Of a stretch of DNA of 64,000 nt, positions 54,070 to 63,059 are shown piece after piece. The notes beneath the pieces are model-generated. The model searched no databases and was not told where the DNA came from. It was given only the letters and a program-made list of their open reading frames with translations. Where the stretch lies: contig NZ_AP018553.1 of assembly GCF_003967175.1 (NCBI RefSeq), positions 682,001 through 746,000 of the forward strand, written 5' to 3'. Made by a program: the position numbers and the translations under genes. Source of the stretch: Sulfodiicoccus acidiphilus. Its GTDB lineage: Archaea > Thermoproteota > Thermoprotei_A > Sulfolobales > Sulfolobaceae. The first letter of the stretch is position 1. Every line of letters starts with the position of its first letter.

Positions 54070-54849
54070 CTATAGTTCTTGGATGACCTCGCAGGACGAA
54101 CCCGAGGAGATCCCCTCTGCCAGTCTACGCATCACGTTCATGAAGTCATCGGCCTTCTCAGGGTCCTTTCTAAGGTAAAGCGTCTCAGAAAACAACGCTA
54201 AGGCCATATACTTGGAGTTCAACTGTTTCTTCAAACTTCTAGCCCTTTCCAAGGCCAAGTAAACTTCGTCGGGGAGAGGTGGTATCATGTTGACGACTAG
54301 GGCCACGTCCCCACCCATGATGGACTGCAGGTGAAGTGCGTAATTTTGTACGGACTCCATGCTTTGCTCGGTGTAGTCTGTCACATAAACGTTGGTGGCC
54401 TTCCCATCCCGTACGTGTCGTGTGTAACTTGGGACGTGAACAGAGACCTCGTCTAGGGCCGTGATGTTAGGAGGGTTGTCCCCTAGGACGAAGTCGAAGT
54501 CTTCGAGCACCTGATCTATGAACCTATCTATTTTAAGCCCTATACTGGGGTCGTGGTGGAGTTTGGGCAACAGCCTAACGAAGGTCGGAAAGTCACCGAA
54601 GAGTTGCACCACAGTGAGGTTTCCCGTGTTCATCTTCCTTCTCGTTATGGCCATCGTCGGTTCGCCGTCCCCAGCTATCAAGGCAGCTAGTCCTGGGCCC
54701 CTTATTCCAACAATCCTCGACACGTATCCATTGATGTCCTTATCTATCAGTAGTACATAATTGCCAGACTCAGCTAAGGCGTACGATAGAGCAAGCGCAA
54801 CCGAAGACTTTCCCACTCCTCCCTTTGAGGAGAAGATCTCTACTTGCAC
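54070..54849 (-). CDS. ParA/MinD-type SIMIBI ATPase
   Basis: About 259 residues from GTG 54849 (VQVEIFSSKGGVGKSS); the longer frame begins at 54873. Deviant Walker A SSKGGVGKSSVA with the signature Lys, switch LLIDKDINGYVSR (D-K-D) and FDFVLGDNPPNIT (Walker B/switch II). It lacks a ParB or DNA-binding partner nearby. Similar orphan ATPases position cargo or act in folding or maturation; the role here is unknown. GAGG 10 nt before 54849 supports the shorter start. Confidence 0.8.
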   Translation of the reverse strand: MQVEIFSSKGGVGKSSVALALSYALAESGNYVLLIDKDINGYVSRIVGIRGPGLAALIAGDGEPTMAITRRKMNTGNLTVVQLFGDFPTFVRLLPKLHHDPSIGLKIDRFIDQVLEDFDFVLGDNPPNITALDEVSVHVPSYTRHVRDGKATNVYVTDYTEQSMESVQNYALHLQSIMGGDVALVVNMIPPLPDEVYLALERARSLKKQLNSKYMALALFSETLYLRKDPEKADDFMNVMRRLAEGISSGSSCEVIQEL

Positions 54850-54873
54850 TTCCACTCTCCTCGCCTGAGGCAC

Positions 54874-55265
54874 TCTACTGGAGGCTGAGAGGGGCTTTCA
54901 AGTTCTGAAGGAATAGAGAGGGAAGCTATTTGCAAGGTACCTTCTAAATGAGCGTTAAGTCTGAATGGTGACACCTCAGAGTGGAGGCTCTGTCTCACAT
55001 GACACATCATTATATTAAATCTACAAGAGAAGTGGAATTTAAAGCTAAAGTATTATAGAAGATCGTGACAATAGAAGAATTACTTCAGGCCTTATAGATA
55101 GGTTCCAAAGGAGGCGCGAAACTTCGCAGGCCGAAAGCCCCTGGAGGAAGCCTCTTCGAGGGGCCACTCCGACCAACACAGACGCGAGAGTGTCTGGAAT
55201 GTAAAAAATTTAATTTTAATTGATGAGAATAAATTGATTCTTAGCATTATTTTGGATTAAATTGT
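54874..55265. other. Gene-free interval with a G/C-rich hairpin
   Basis: A mostly A/T-rich stretch interrupted by GCCCCTGGAGGAAG-CC-TCTTCGAGGGGC (55136-55163), an imperfect stem of about 12 bp in an otherwise low-GC context. It could be a terminator-like relic, an eroded transposon end or a small RNA. No coding frame is credible. Confidence 0.35.
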
Positions 55266-56237
55266 AGTAATACTTAAGTTATGGGAGGAGAGGGTAGTAC
55301 TATGGCACGTACACTAAGACATATTCCAAACTTGGTGTACTATCCACTCCCCTCAAGAGAAGATATGCCGTGGAGGGAAAATGGTTAACGGATATCAAAC
55401 CCGTGCTGGACACCCTAGATTTTGAAAGAGTTCTAGGAGAAGGCACTCTGGTTTACCTGAAGTCACTAATCGTCATGGTGCTCGACTCCTGTTCCTATAG
55501 AGACGCGGTGAAAATGGTCAACGTGAACGTTGTTGCGGCGTGGTTCGTGGGGAGGAAAGTGGGGTAGAGTACGTTACACGATTTCGTGGAGAAGGTATAT
55601 GAGGTGAGGAAGAAGTTGTTGGAGATCTTCTTCAAGCTTGAGGAGAAGTGCCTACCAGTTACCTCCCTGCAAGTCCACACTTCGTGGAATTCATTGCGTG
55701 GCTAGTGGACTCCTTCCTCCTGGACTTACCTCCTGGGAAGAGGAGTGTGGAAACCTTCCAGGAGAAGGCAGAGCTGGAGAAGAAGGAAGGTAAATTGAAG
55801 AAGGCCAAGAACCTGCTCTTCCTGGGGAGAACTAAGAGGAGGTTTGAGGGAAGGTGGACCAAGAAGAGGGGGTCTCACACTTCGGGTTGAAGGCCCTAAT
55901 AGTTATCTCCACTTCCCTCTTCGTGAGGTCCATCACGATGAAGCCGGCCAACTTCTCGGACAAGAGGTTCAAGTCTCCGCTCAAGGGGATTAAGATAGCG
56001 GACAGGGGTTCCTCGCCCTCCCCCACCCAGTTCGTAGCTGTGGAGAAACCTTTTACGACTCTGAGGACCCATGTGGAGTTCTTCGGTACCTTCGTGTACA
56101 GGTTCCGAAGGCCCTACGGGACCACGGTGTGGAGGAACGAAGCCTTCCTCCACGTCCTGGAAGTCCTCTACAACATCAGGACTTTCCTTGCCGTTCAACG
56201 GAGGACTCCCCCAGGACGTCGGATAGTTCAACTCTAA
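55266..56237 (+). pseudogene. Degenerate IS5-like (ISC1234-type) transposase
   Basis: Fragments of one transposase lie in order in three frames: KPVLDTLDFERVLGEGTLVY and NVVAAWFVGRKV (55370-55567), a TAG, then STLHDFVEKVYEVRKKLLEI; FVEFIAWLVDSFLLDLPPGK and FLGRTKRRFEGRW (55648-55890); FGLKALIVISTSLFV, GIKIADRG and RTHVEFFGTFVYRFRRPYGT (55854-56237). IADRG and the R-x-x-V-E-F-F segment fit the D and E of the DDE site. At least one stop and three frameshifts make it inactive. Terminal inverted repeats were not resolved. The family name is from memory of sulfolobal IS elements. Confidence 0.7.
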
Positions 56238-56468
56238 GAAACGTCCTCGCACGCCCAAGCATCACCATGCATGACAAATAAATCTTCTCAACTTGATATT
56301 TTTCCATGATCAAGATTTTCCTGATCAACAAGGTTTTATCCTTCTGACAATATTAATATTTATCATTCTATTTATCTATTCATTCAGATAATTACATTCC
56401 GGACATTCTCACGTTAGGGACTCTAACCTACGGAAGATATAGTCTTACCAGACGTTAAGTCGCTAGAT

Positions 56469-56720
56469 TTGGAGGAAGTGCTGAAAGACCTAGGTTGGAA
56501 ATATAAAATGGAAACAAAGCGTGACATAACTCCTGTAGTCCAAGAGGTAAAGGTCATCTATTTAACCCACTGCAGCCTAGTAAAGAGGGTAGAGTACGTT
56601 GTACTTTCATTGACTTTGATTAACGGCTTAGGTGAAGAAATTATTCCAGTATACGGTGAGTTTACGACGGAAAAATACGAGAATCATCTATTGCAACAAC
56701 TGTACTGGCTTTCTAAGTAG
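56469..56720 (+). CDS. Small hypothetical protein, possibly truncated
   Basis: 83 residues from a TTG; the frame is open a little upstream (56463). Beta-rich with EVKVIYLTHCSLVKRVEYVVLSLTLING. No family recognised. A/T-rich codon use, like the toxin-antitoxin genes that follow. Lies just after the dead transposase. Confidence 0.4.
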   Translation: MEEVLKDLGWKYKMETKRDITPVVQEVKVIYLTHCSLVKRVEYVVLSLTLINGLGEEIIPVYGEFTTEKYENHLLQQLYWLSK

Positions 56721-56722
56721 TG

Positions 56723-56972
56723 GTGAAATTGAAAGTACTCGTCGATACTAATATAGAATAGAGAAGTAAATCATTTAACTTACTTAGGAATTATGATCCA
56801 ATATTTGTTGACCTTGTTATTGCAGGAGTGATAAAGAAGGAAAAATATGCTTGAATTTATGAAGAAAAATAAACTTGAAGTAGAAAATAAATATTTAGCG
56901 TTTGGTAGGGAATTTTTGAAGATACTGTATCTGCAAAATGTTCAATTGGAATATCCTGATGTGAATGATTAG
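56723..56972 (+). pseudogene. PIN-domain toxin (VapC) relic
   Basis: GTG 56722/56723 region reads KLKVLVDTNIE and stops; V-L-V-D-T-N-I is the classic first strand of PIN domains. Later pieces (NYDPIFVDLVIAGVIKKEKYA) are in another frame with further stops. The conserved acids after the first Asp cannot be followed. A/T-rich, next to an intact VapBC pair on the other strand. Confidence 0.55.
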
Positions 56973-56987
56973 ACAATCTAATTTTCT

Positions 56988-57380
56988 TTACATACTTTTT
57001 ATCAAATTCTTTAACGAAATAGCATTAGCTTTTCTTATTAACTCTTTATCGTTAGATACAAGGATAAGCCCTAAAGATTCGGCAACGTATGCATAAGCCG
57101 CGTCATAGTAAGTTAAACCCCTTTCTATGGCAATTCTCATTACCCCTTCAAGAGGCGGATCGTCTACTACGTTAAACCTTCGCATTAATTCATAGAAAAG
57201 TTTAGAAAGTGTTATAGGATCTTTAACCTTCTTATGTATATAATACTCCTTCCATATAGCATTACCTACCTCATAAAAAGTTAAGGTGAGTATGTGAATT
57301 TTCTTAATATCTACTTTATCCGCGTAATCTAAAAGCGAATATAAAGCTGAGGCATCGAATAGGAATTCCCTATCTTTCAT
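56988..57380 (-). CDS. vapC: VapC-type PIN ribonuclease toxin
   Basis: 130 residues. Acidic residues of the PIN site are in place: FLFDASAL (Asp9), FYEVGNAIW (Glu near 46), YYDAAYAYVAESLG (Asp near 96) and LVSNDKEL (Asp near 114). VapC toxins cut tRNA or rRNA and are held inactive by VapB. Its start overlaps the vapB stop by 11 nt, the usual coupled layout. Confidence 0.9.
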   Translation of the reverse strand: MKDREFLFDASALYSLLDYADKVDIKKIHILTLTFYEVGNAIWKEYYIHKKVKDPITLSKLFYELMRRFNVVDDPPLEGVMRIAIERGLTYYDAAYAYVAESLGLILVSNDKELIRKANAISLKNLIKSM

Positions 57381-57594
57381 CCCTACTCTCCCTAACAGCC
57401 CTTATCCAATCATCTTCGCTTACATCCTTCATTAGTTCCTTAATTTTCATAGCCATATCCCTAAGCTCTTCCTTTTCCTTCTCCATTATTGATTCCTCTA
57501 GTGCCTTTTCTACAACTTCCCTAATATTAATTCCTAGCTCCTCTGCCTTCTTCTTTAGCTCTTTCTTAACTCTTACGCTTATTACGTCTGACAT
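57370..57594 (-). CDS. vapB: VapB-type antitoxin
   Basis: 74 residues. The N-terminal strand and helix (SDVISVRVKKELKKKAEELGINIREVVEKAL) form a ribbon-helix-helix DNA-binding domain. The C-terminal acidic/aromatic tail (EDDWIRAVRESRDE) is the part that fills the VapC site in such pairs. First gene of the operon; ATG lies 6 bp from a periodic operator. Confidence 0.88.
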   Translation of the reverse strand: MSDVISVRVKKELKKKAEELGINIREVVEKALEESIMEKEKEELRDMAMKIKELMKDVSEDDWIRAVRESRDER

Positions 57595-57599
57595 GGATA

Positions 57600-57636
57600 C
57601 GTATACGAAATATGCGTATATAAAACTTTCGTATAT
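57600..57636 (-). promoter_or_regulatory. vapBC operator: CGTATA repeated every 15 bp around the TATA box
   Basis: CGTATA occurs at 57600, 57615 and 57630, exactly 15 bp apart. The first is part of the palindrome CGTATACG (57600-57607). The promoter's TATA-like TTTTATATAC (minus strand, about 57617-57626) lies between the second and third copies. Regular spacing on the upstream face of an RHH antitoxin gene fits autoregulation. Confidence 0.6.
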
Positions 57637-58080
57637 TTACGCTTCGTTAGGTTACTCCAATCAGAGAGAACATATGATCAATTCTGTAATTGACTATTTT
57701 CAACATTTTCGGTAAATCGTGGATTTTGTTAATTCAGTATAAAGTATATAAAGTATAAATCCAGTCTCAATTCACTATTGAATTTATTGACTGATAAAAT
57801 TAAAATATACTATTTTAGGATATGTAAAAATTTCCATTGTAACTCAGAGAGTTTAAATTAGAATTTAAGGAAATTAACTAATTCAAGTAAATAAAATTGT
57901 TTAACATACTCTGACATGAAACTGCAATGTTAAAAATAATAGGTTAAGAACGAGTAATACGCCAAATAATTAGTTAAAATACATAAAGAATAATTAGAAA
58001 GATTAAGTTAGGAAAGGATACAAAAAAGAAATTCTATTAAAAACTTTTCAAAGTACTAAGATCACTTCTCTCTTAACAAT
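57637..58080. other. A/T-rich gene-free interval
   Basis: About 440 bp of strongly A/T-rich sequence with stops in all frames and many A/T runs. No repeat or RNA recognised. Confidence 0.5.
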
Positions 58081-58291
58081 TCAACAACTTGCTTTAATCT
58101 TCACATGACCGCTCTTGTGCAAGACCTTAAGACGTTGATATAATTCGGCCTTATTTAACCGTGTGGCCTCCAACAGTTCCTTAAACCACGCAGACCTTGT
58201 ATAATAAAGACCTAGTAGTATTCCTAACCTAACTCCAACGTTTAACTCCTTATTATTCTTACAGGAGTTTTATTAATTTCTCTAGCTCCAT
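58081..58291 (-). pseudogene. Winged-helix regulator remnant with a frameshift
   Basis: From ATG 58291 the frame reads MELEKLIKLL and stops. One base over, it continues KNNKELNVGVRLGILLGLYY, TRSAWFKELLEATRLNKAEL and YQRLKVLHKSGHVKIKASC to the TGA at 58081. That is a helix-turn-helix/winged domain of about 65 residues. Its ATG overlaps the stop of the membrane gene fragment upstream, so the two formed a pair. Confidence 0.6.
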
Positions 58292-58520
58292 TCCTTAGCC
58301 CTCTTTACCAATTTGTACATAAGGTCGAGGAACGGTGGAATCAAGAGAGTTATCGTGTAGAAAGGAGACGGTGTAATGGCTACTCCCGAAAGGATATACG
58401 ACGTGGCTAGAATGTACTCTACGGGACTCTCTTTCTGAAACCTTACGGTAAAGATCAACTGACCGCCAATGAAAGATACATAAGTGCCTACAAGAAATGT
58501 CTGGTAAACTAGATAGGGAC
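58282..58520 (-). pseudogene. C-terminal fragment of a membrane protein
   Basis: A minus-strand frame with no start reads YLVYQTFLVGTYVSFIGGQL, then RFQKESPVEYILATSYILSG, then TITLLIPPFLDLMYKLVKRA and stops at 58282. Three membrane segments and a basic end look like real protein. It is cut off abruptly at the border of the G/C-rich island at about 58521, so an insertion or rearrangement removed its N-terminus. Confidence 0.5.
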
Positions 58521-58990
58521 GGCTACATCAAATACGGTTCGTCGCGAAACTCCCGGTAGTTCGCTCGCGTCCTCGACGAGTTCCTCGACTGCCGGCTTCC
58601 CCTCTCCCGGCCCGAGTTCCTCGGGCCGGAGATCTGGAGGTCGCCGGTTCCCGCCACCCCAGCTTTCGGCTCCCTGCGTCGACCGCGCCGTTTACCCTCG
58701 CTGGGGGAGCGACCCTAGGGTCGTCGTGCAGATCGCGCGCCGAGGGCGCGTCCCTACAACGGTCCTCGGCCACCTTAGAAGGTAGGTCTAACTCCTACCT
58801 CAACGTGGTGTAGAACTCCTAGTGGATTTTACCTGACACTCCCTTCTGGGTCCGGGAAGTTCTCCTTCTACCGGAACGGGGTGGAACGCATCGCTTGAAC
58901 GTAGTAGTTCGCGGGGCGACCTTCGTCGAGATCGCGGTTCCGATCCTTCGACCCTCCAAGACGTCGAAAGTTGCTTGGGAAAAGTAGTAA
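58521..58990 (-). other. G/C-rich island, probably a remnant of foreign or TnpB-like DNA
   Basis: Roughly 470 bp with far higher GC than anything around it, between A/T-rich DNA and an end-like hairpin. The minus strand has a readable 3' part: LRPEELGPGEGKPAVEELVE, then DASELPGVSRRTVF, with G/C-rich third positions. The spacing resembles the tail of TnpB proteins from G/C-rich hosts, but I cannot confirm that. Upstream parts contain stops. Codon use unlike the host suggests transfer. Confidence 0.4.
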
Positions 58991-58997
58991 TTTAAAT

Positions 58998-59062
58998 AGA
59001 AGGAGACTGTCCGTCTCCGCCGTGAAAGGCGAGGCTTTTCCCCCCCCCCCCCCTTAACCCCC
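58998..59062 (-). repeat. End-like hairpin block with a C14 run
   Basis: On the minus strand: GGGGGTTAAGG, a run of 14 or so Gs, AAAAGCCTCGCC, then GGCGGAGACGGACAGTCTCC. The flanking words (GGGGTTAAGG, GACGGACAGT) match the left ends of mini-elements A and B. The plus-strand GGAGAC-TGTCC-GTCTCC is a perfect short hairpin. The homopolymer length (59039-59053) is probably unreliable. Confidence 0.5.
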
Positions 59063-59156
59063 TATTCTGTAATCTGAGTCTTCGTCTACTACTAAGGTTA
59101 GATAGCTGAGTTTGACTACGACGTCTTCCACAACCTACTCTAAAGTGGAATAGATG

Positions 59157-59214
59157 ATAAAGCATGGAACTCCGCCCTATATTCGTTGGATAAGGGAGGC
59201 TACAGAGCAGGAAA
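59157..59214 (+). repeat. 58-bp exact direct repeat, copy 1
   Basis: Identical over 58 bp to 60197-60254, same strand, about 1.04 kb apart. It contains AAGCATGGAACTCCGCCCTA and ends GAGCAGGAAA. In copy 2 it codes I-K-H-G-T-P-P-Y-I-R-W-I-R-E-A-T-E-Q-E; here no frame continues. Flanks on both sides differ at once. Confidence 0.9.
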
Positions 59215-59260
59215 CTCTGAGGTAGTCTCATACTCGTGTTGAATCCTTAGTTAATTGACT

Positions 59261-59467
59261 TCAACCCCACGAGTAACCTCCTGAAGAGCTTGAGGAGCTC
59301 CCTGAGCTGGTGCTAGAGGAGGTGCCACTTACACTGCTGTAATGAGGAGTTACAACAGAACTATGGCTCAAAGCCACGGCCATGAATGCCCCGCCTACTG
59401 CCAATATTAGGACAGTTAGAGCAATTATAACTACCTTGAGCCAAGTAGATCCTTTCTTACTTACCAT
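59261..59467 (-). CDS. Small Ser-rich membrane-anchored protein
   Basis: 68 residues: basic start (VSKKGSTWLK), one membrane helix (11-31), then a Ser/Thr/Gly tail (SSVSGTSSSTSSGSSSSSSG) ending YSWG. Resembles small surface proteins with low-complexity external stalks. Low-complexity tail makes recognition of a family impossible. Confidence 0.5.
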   Translation of the reverse strand: MVSKKGSTWLKVVIIALTVLILAVGGAFMAVALSHSSVVTPHYSSVSGTSSSTSSGSSSSSSGGYSWG

Positions 59468-59603
59468 AAATGAATTCGCGTGATCTGCCTTCTTTTATCC
59501 TTTTACCCAAATCTGAGCTTCATCCTTACTTAGCGAATTTCCCTCACAGAATGCACAACGATCTTGGAAAAAGTATTTCTACACCCCAAGTAGGTCCTGC
59601 CAT

Positions 59604-59978
59604 ATGAACGGGGTTTCATCTATAGGTAAACCTTCAAGGATAGTGACCAGCGCTCTATTAGTGATCTGGGCAGGGATACACTTCACATTGGGAGAAGGAC
59701 TTCTTGCTAGGTTACCCTTAGTTGGAGAGTTCTTCTTTGTTGATTCCGTGATAGCCATAGTTGGTGCCATCGTATTAATTGCTGGACTCAGAGTCCTCTA
59801 TCTGCCAGTGTTAGTGTACGCATGGATCAATTACCTCCTCTTGACAGAGTCAAGGATCCTTCCTGCTCCAATCCTAGGCGAGCCTTTGCCGGCGATAAAC
59901 GAGTATGTTATAGGAACTTTCGTACTTGATATTGTGATAATAGTTCTCGCAACAATGGCGTGGTTGACATCTAAGTGA
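59604..59978 (+). CDS. Four-helix membrane protein, unknown
   Basis: 124 residues with four hydrophobic segments (about 13-30, 45-63, 66-80, 100-120). A conserved-looking G-E-P-L-P-A-I-N-E-Y lies in the last loop. No family assigned. Starts at an ATG; precedes the hypothetical gene at 60029 by 50 nt. Confidence 0.6.
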   Translation: MNGVSSIGKPSRIVTSALLVIWAGIHFTLGEGLLARLPLVGEFFFVDSVIAIVGAIVLIAGLRVLYLPVLVYAWINYLLLTESRILPAPILGEPLPAINEYVIGTFVLDIVIIVLATMAWLTSK

Positions 59979-60028
59979 TCTACAATCTGACATTTTTATA
60001 CTGATAAGGGTCTAAAGGGATCCCCTCT

Positions 60029-60475
60029 TTGAGAACAGAAGGTCTATTTATACAAGAGCTCAGAAACGAACTTAGTCCATATCTCTCGCGCTTCCGCTTA
60101 GACAGTTCAGTGAGGCTCACCCTCGTCGGTAAGTCTACGAGGGGCATCAACGCGACGAACGAATGCTACCCTCAAAGTGGGGCTACGTTGATAACCATAA
60201 AGCATGGAACTCCGCCCTATATTCGTTGGATAAGGGAGGCTACAGAGCAGGAAATCCCACCAGCGTTGGGTAGTTCATGCTGCTACAATCAAGGGCTCTA
60301 CATCCAGACGGAATTGAGAGTCAATTGTAGATATACCTTAGTCCCCTTAAATGTTAGCTTCGTCCAATCCTTAACCCTCTTCGAAGACCTGTTATTTCCC
60401 CTAAAAGAACACTATATTCAAAAAGGGCTCGCAGTCACTCTAACACCTCCTAGACCTTCCTCAAAGTTGACCTAA
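60029..60475 (+). CDS. Hypothetical protein carrying the second 58-bp repeat
   Basis: 148 residues from a TTG. The middle (GATLITIKHGTPPYIRWI, then REATEQEIPPALG) spans the 58-bp repeat. Its R-E-A-T-E-Q-E tail resembles the end of some sulfolobal TnpB proteins, so this frame may itself be a chance or fused relic. The 3' end overlaps a TnpB N-terminal relic on the other strand. Real gene status is doubtful. Confidence 0.35.
   Translation: MRTEGLFIQELRNELSPYLSRFRLDSSVRLTLVGKSTRGINATNECYPQSGATLITIKHGTPPYIRWIREATEQEIPPALGSSCCYNQGLYIQTELRVNCRYTLVPLNVSFVQSLTLFEDLLFPLKEHYIQKGLAVTLTPPRPSSKLT
60197..60254 (+). repeat. 58-bp exact direct repeat, copy 2
   Basis: Exact match to 59157-59214. Located inside the open frame 60029-60475. 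Confidence 0.9.
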
Positions 60476-60895
60476 CCCTGACGTGGAGGTTCTTCAACCC
60501 ACTCTTTCTCAGTGAGGCTCGTCCTTTCTCAGCCACCCTCTTCCGCGACTTGAGTATGGAGAGAGCACCATCTATAGCTCTATCGACGTATTGCGAAGCT
60601 GCCTCGTGAGTCTTGTACGATAACAGCCTGAGTCTTAAGCTTTTCTGAACACATCCTCAACTGTTCGACGGAAAGTTGTACTGAACGAGGAGACTCCAGG
60701 ATAGAGATTAAGTTCTTTATCAGTTTTCATCCTGAAGTTTCCATCATCCACATTAGGCGCTTCTGTTTCAGAAATGACCTTCTCAATCTTCCTATGAAAC
60801 CTGGAAGCCGTCCATTTACGCTACCAAGACTTTTAGAGACCTCCTCGTTCTCGGTCTGGAGTGTTTTGAGGAATCCTTTTGCTGACATATTGTCT
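60450..60895 (-). pseudogene. TnpB N-terminal relic
   Basis: Minus-strand pieces in shifting frames: SFSTTFRRTVEDVFRKA, then LLSYKTHEAASQYVDRAIDG and ALSILKSRKRVAEKGRASLR, ending LRKV at 60450. The run of basic, helical N-terminal TnpB-like sequence (K-L-L-S-Y-K-T-H-E-A-A) followed by V-R-V-R-S-T fits the WED/REC start of sulfolobal TnpB. No nuclease core. This is the complementary half to the C-terminal relics elsewhere. Confidence 0.5.
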
Positions 60896-60904
60896 GAACC
60901 TTAG

Positions 60905-61897
60905 TTAACCGTTCTTAAGACCGTGACCAGTGAGGACCAATACCGACTTACCTTCGTATATCCCTTTCTGGTAGGCTGCGTAGACCGTGGCAGAACTATA
61001 CTCAACGTATAGGCCCATTTTGGCCAATTTTTCTCTGGCCTCTACTATCTCATCCTCGTCTACTACGACGCAGAGGTCTGCCGCCTTCACCATGAAGTCT
61101 ATGAGAACGGGGTTAGTACTTACTAATGCGTCGGCAACTGACGTTACCTTCAATGGCGGTGTGTAGGTCACTCCCTCTTTCCTAGAGCAAAGGGGACTCA
61201 CTTGCCTAGTCTGTACTGCCACTATCTTAGGAGGGTAGTTCAACTTCCCCTCCCTAAGGAGGTGCTGAAATCCCTCCCATACCCCTAAGAGGAGGGTGCC
61301 AGCCGAGACGGGTAGGAAAACGTAGTCCAATTGAGGAGACTGATAGTGAAGTTCGTACGCCAAGGACCTTATTCCGTCCCTAAAGTGTGGCTCTAGGACG
61401 TGAGATGCATAATAGGCGGGGGCGTTGGAGGCTGCCCTAGAGACGTCGTCCCTAGAACCGGGAATCCTCTGGACCGAAGCACCATAGGCCTCGATCTGCC
61501 TCACCTTGGCTCCGGCGGCGCTTTCTGGGACATAGACTCTGACCCTCATACCAGCAGCCGCACCATAGGCAGCGACGGCGGAGCCCGCGTTACCTGAGGA
61601 GTCCTCACTTATCTCTAGGATTCCGACATCCCTGAGGTACGATATCATGGTCACCGCTCCTCTGTCCTTGTAGGACCCGGTCGGGTTCATGAAGTCGAGT
61701 TTGAAGCCAAGGTTCCCTTTCCATATTAAGGGCGTGTTGAACTCCCCGAGGCTGATCCATTCCTTCACGTAAGGGAAGTTGTCCCTCAACTTCTCCCTAT
61801 GGGGGAAGTCTACCTCGACCTTGAGGGGGCCCCCACAGGACTTGCATCTTAACTCCAACCCCTCCCGCGGGGTCCCACACCTCATACACCTCTCCAC
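60905..61897 (-). CDS. thrC: Threonine synthase-like PLP enzyme
   Basis: 330 residues. N-terminal zinc ribbon with Cys4, Cys7, Cys18, Cys21. PLP Lys77 in [13 protein letters not shown], then [19 protein letters not shown] (phosphate-binding loop) and [17 protein letters not shown]. The C-terminal [11 protein letters not shown] is typical of threonine synthase. Converts O-phosphohomoserine to threonine; a paralogue with another substrate is possible because no threonine genes adjoin. At 330 residues it is near the short archaeal form. Confidence 0.82.
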   Translation of the reverse strand: MERCMRCGTPREGLELRCKSCGGPLKVEVDFPHREKLRDNFPYVKEWISLGEFNTPLIWKGNLGFKLDFMNPTGSYKDRGAVTMISYLRDVGILEISEDSSGNAGSAVAAYGAAAGMRVRVYVPESAAGAKVRQIEAYGASVQRIPGSRDDVSRAASNAPAYYASHVLEPHFRDGIRSLAYELHYQSPQLDYVFLPVSAGTLLLGVWEGFQHLLREGKLNYPPKIVAVQTRQVSPLCSRKEGVTYTPPLKVTSVADALVSTNPVLIDFMVKAADLCVVVDEDEIVEAREKLAKMGLYVEYSSATVYAAYQKGIYEGKSVLVLTGHGLKNG

Positions 61898-61989
61898 TAG
61901 TCACGTTTCAGGGGACAGCTAAAAAGCGAGTGACAACCCCTTCTCAAGCAAAGGGACCTCACAAACAGTTTAAACTTGTGGTACTGCAT

Positions 61990-63050
61990 GTTACTCTATC
62001 AAGGGCCGAAGAGAAAGTGAGGACCTCTACGATTCAGCGCGGAGCCGACTAGAGGAGGTAGTGAGGGGTGATAAATTGATCGTGGTGGGGGGCGGACAGG
62101 AAAGACTTCCCTGACTAGGGTGTCCCTCAACGAAACGGAACTTCCTTTTCTATTCCTCGATCCGCGGTTCTCAGAGAACCCTAAGATAAGCGATGTAGGT
62201 AGGGTGCCCAAGGACGAACTAGATCGGTTCCTCAAGAATTACGGGGGACCTGATAGCTTCCTGAGGTGAGTCCTTAACAAAGTGAGGGGATAAAGGTGAA
62301 CTCAAGTGGATTGGAGGTTGAGCTCAAATGGAGGGGTGAGGATTCACTTAGTTTCGGAGACCTACTTTGAGCGTTAAACGAGTTAGGTGAGAGCGAAGGT
62401 ACGCCAGTTATTCTTGAGATAGACGAGGCACAGGAGCTTAGGAGGGTAGGCTGGATAGACTTCAGGAGAGTTATGGCGTATTCTTACGACAACCACAGGT
62501 GGTTCAGATTACTCCTCGCCGGCTCTGAGGTGGGAGTACTATACCAGTTCCTGAAGATATGAGGACACTTCTTCCCCGCTCTTTGGACGCGCGAGGGTCG
62601 AGGTGAGTACTAGGAGGTTCAGCAAGGAGGGGATCGAGTTCCTTGAGATCGGCGTCACACAGTCCAGAGTCGCGCCTAACATGAAGGAGCTAGAGGAAGC
62701 AGCTGAGAGTCTTGGAGGACGTAGCTGGGTGGATTACTTACTTCGGGAGGAACTACGTTGGGGATCGAAGAGGAGGTGTTTAGGTCGGCCATTACGTTAG
62801 CGTCGAATGAACTGAAGAAGTTCCTGAGTGGGAGGTGGAGTTCTCGGTACGCCACAGTGTTGAGGGACCCCTCTGTCCCGAGGAGTTTGGACCGAAGTGA
62901 AGAGGTGGTTGGAGGAGGTAGAGGGAGGAACTATTAACGAGAGGACGCTCGACGAGATCCTTTCCACTCTAGCGGGAGTAGTTGAGAGGACTGAAAAGGG
63001 TACACCATCCCAGGTCCTGTAACGAGGATAGCCGCTTCCATGTTGTTAAG
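61990..63050 (+). pseudogene. Archaeal AAA ATPase (PF01637-type) pseudogene
   Basis: Plus-strand pieces read in order: GRREEDLYD near the start, KLIVV-GG plus TRVSLNE around a damaged Walker A (62080-62130), PFLFLDPRF, VILEIDEAQELRRVGWIDFR (Walker B, 62410-62465), FRLLLAGSEVGVLYQFL (sensor), then FGRARVEVSTRRFSKEGIEF and MKELEEAAESLGGRSWVDYL. Later pieces continue to about 63050. These are marks of the STAND-like archaeal ATPase family common in Sulfolobales. At least four frameshifts and several stops make it dead. Confidence 0.72.
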
Positions 63051-63059
63051 CCGGCCTAA

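Noticed and set aside
55136-55163. G/C-rich hairpin as a small RNA gene
   Set aside because: No promoter, box motif or terminator is evident; kept only as a note.
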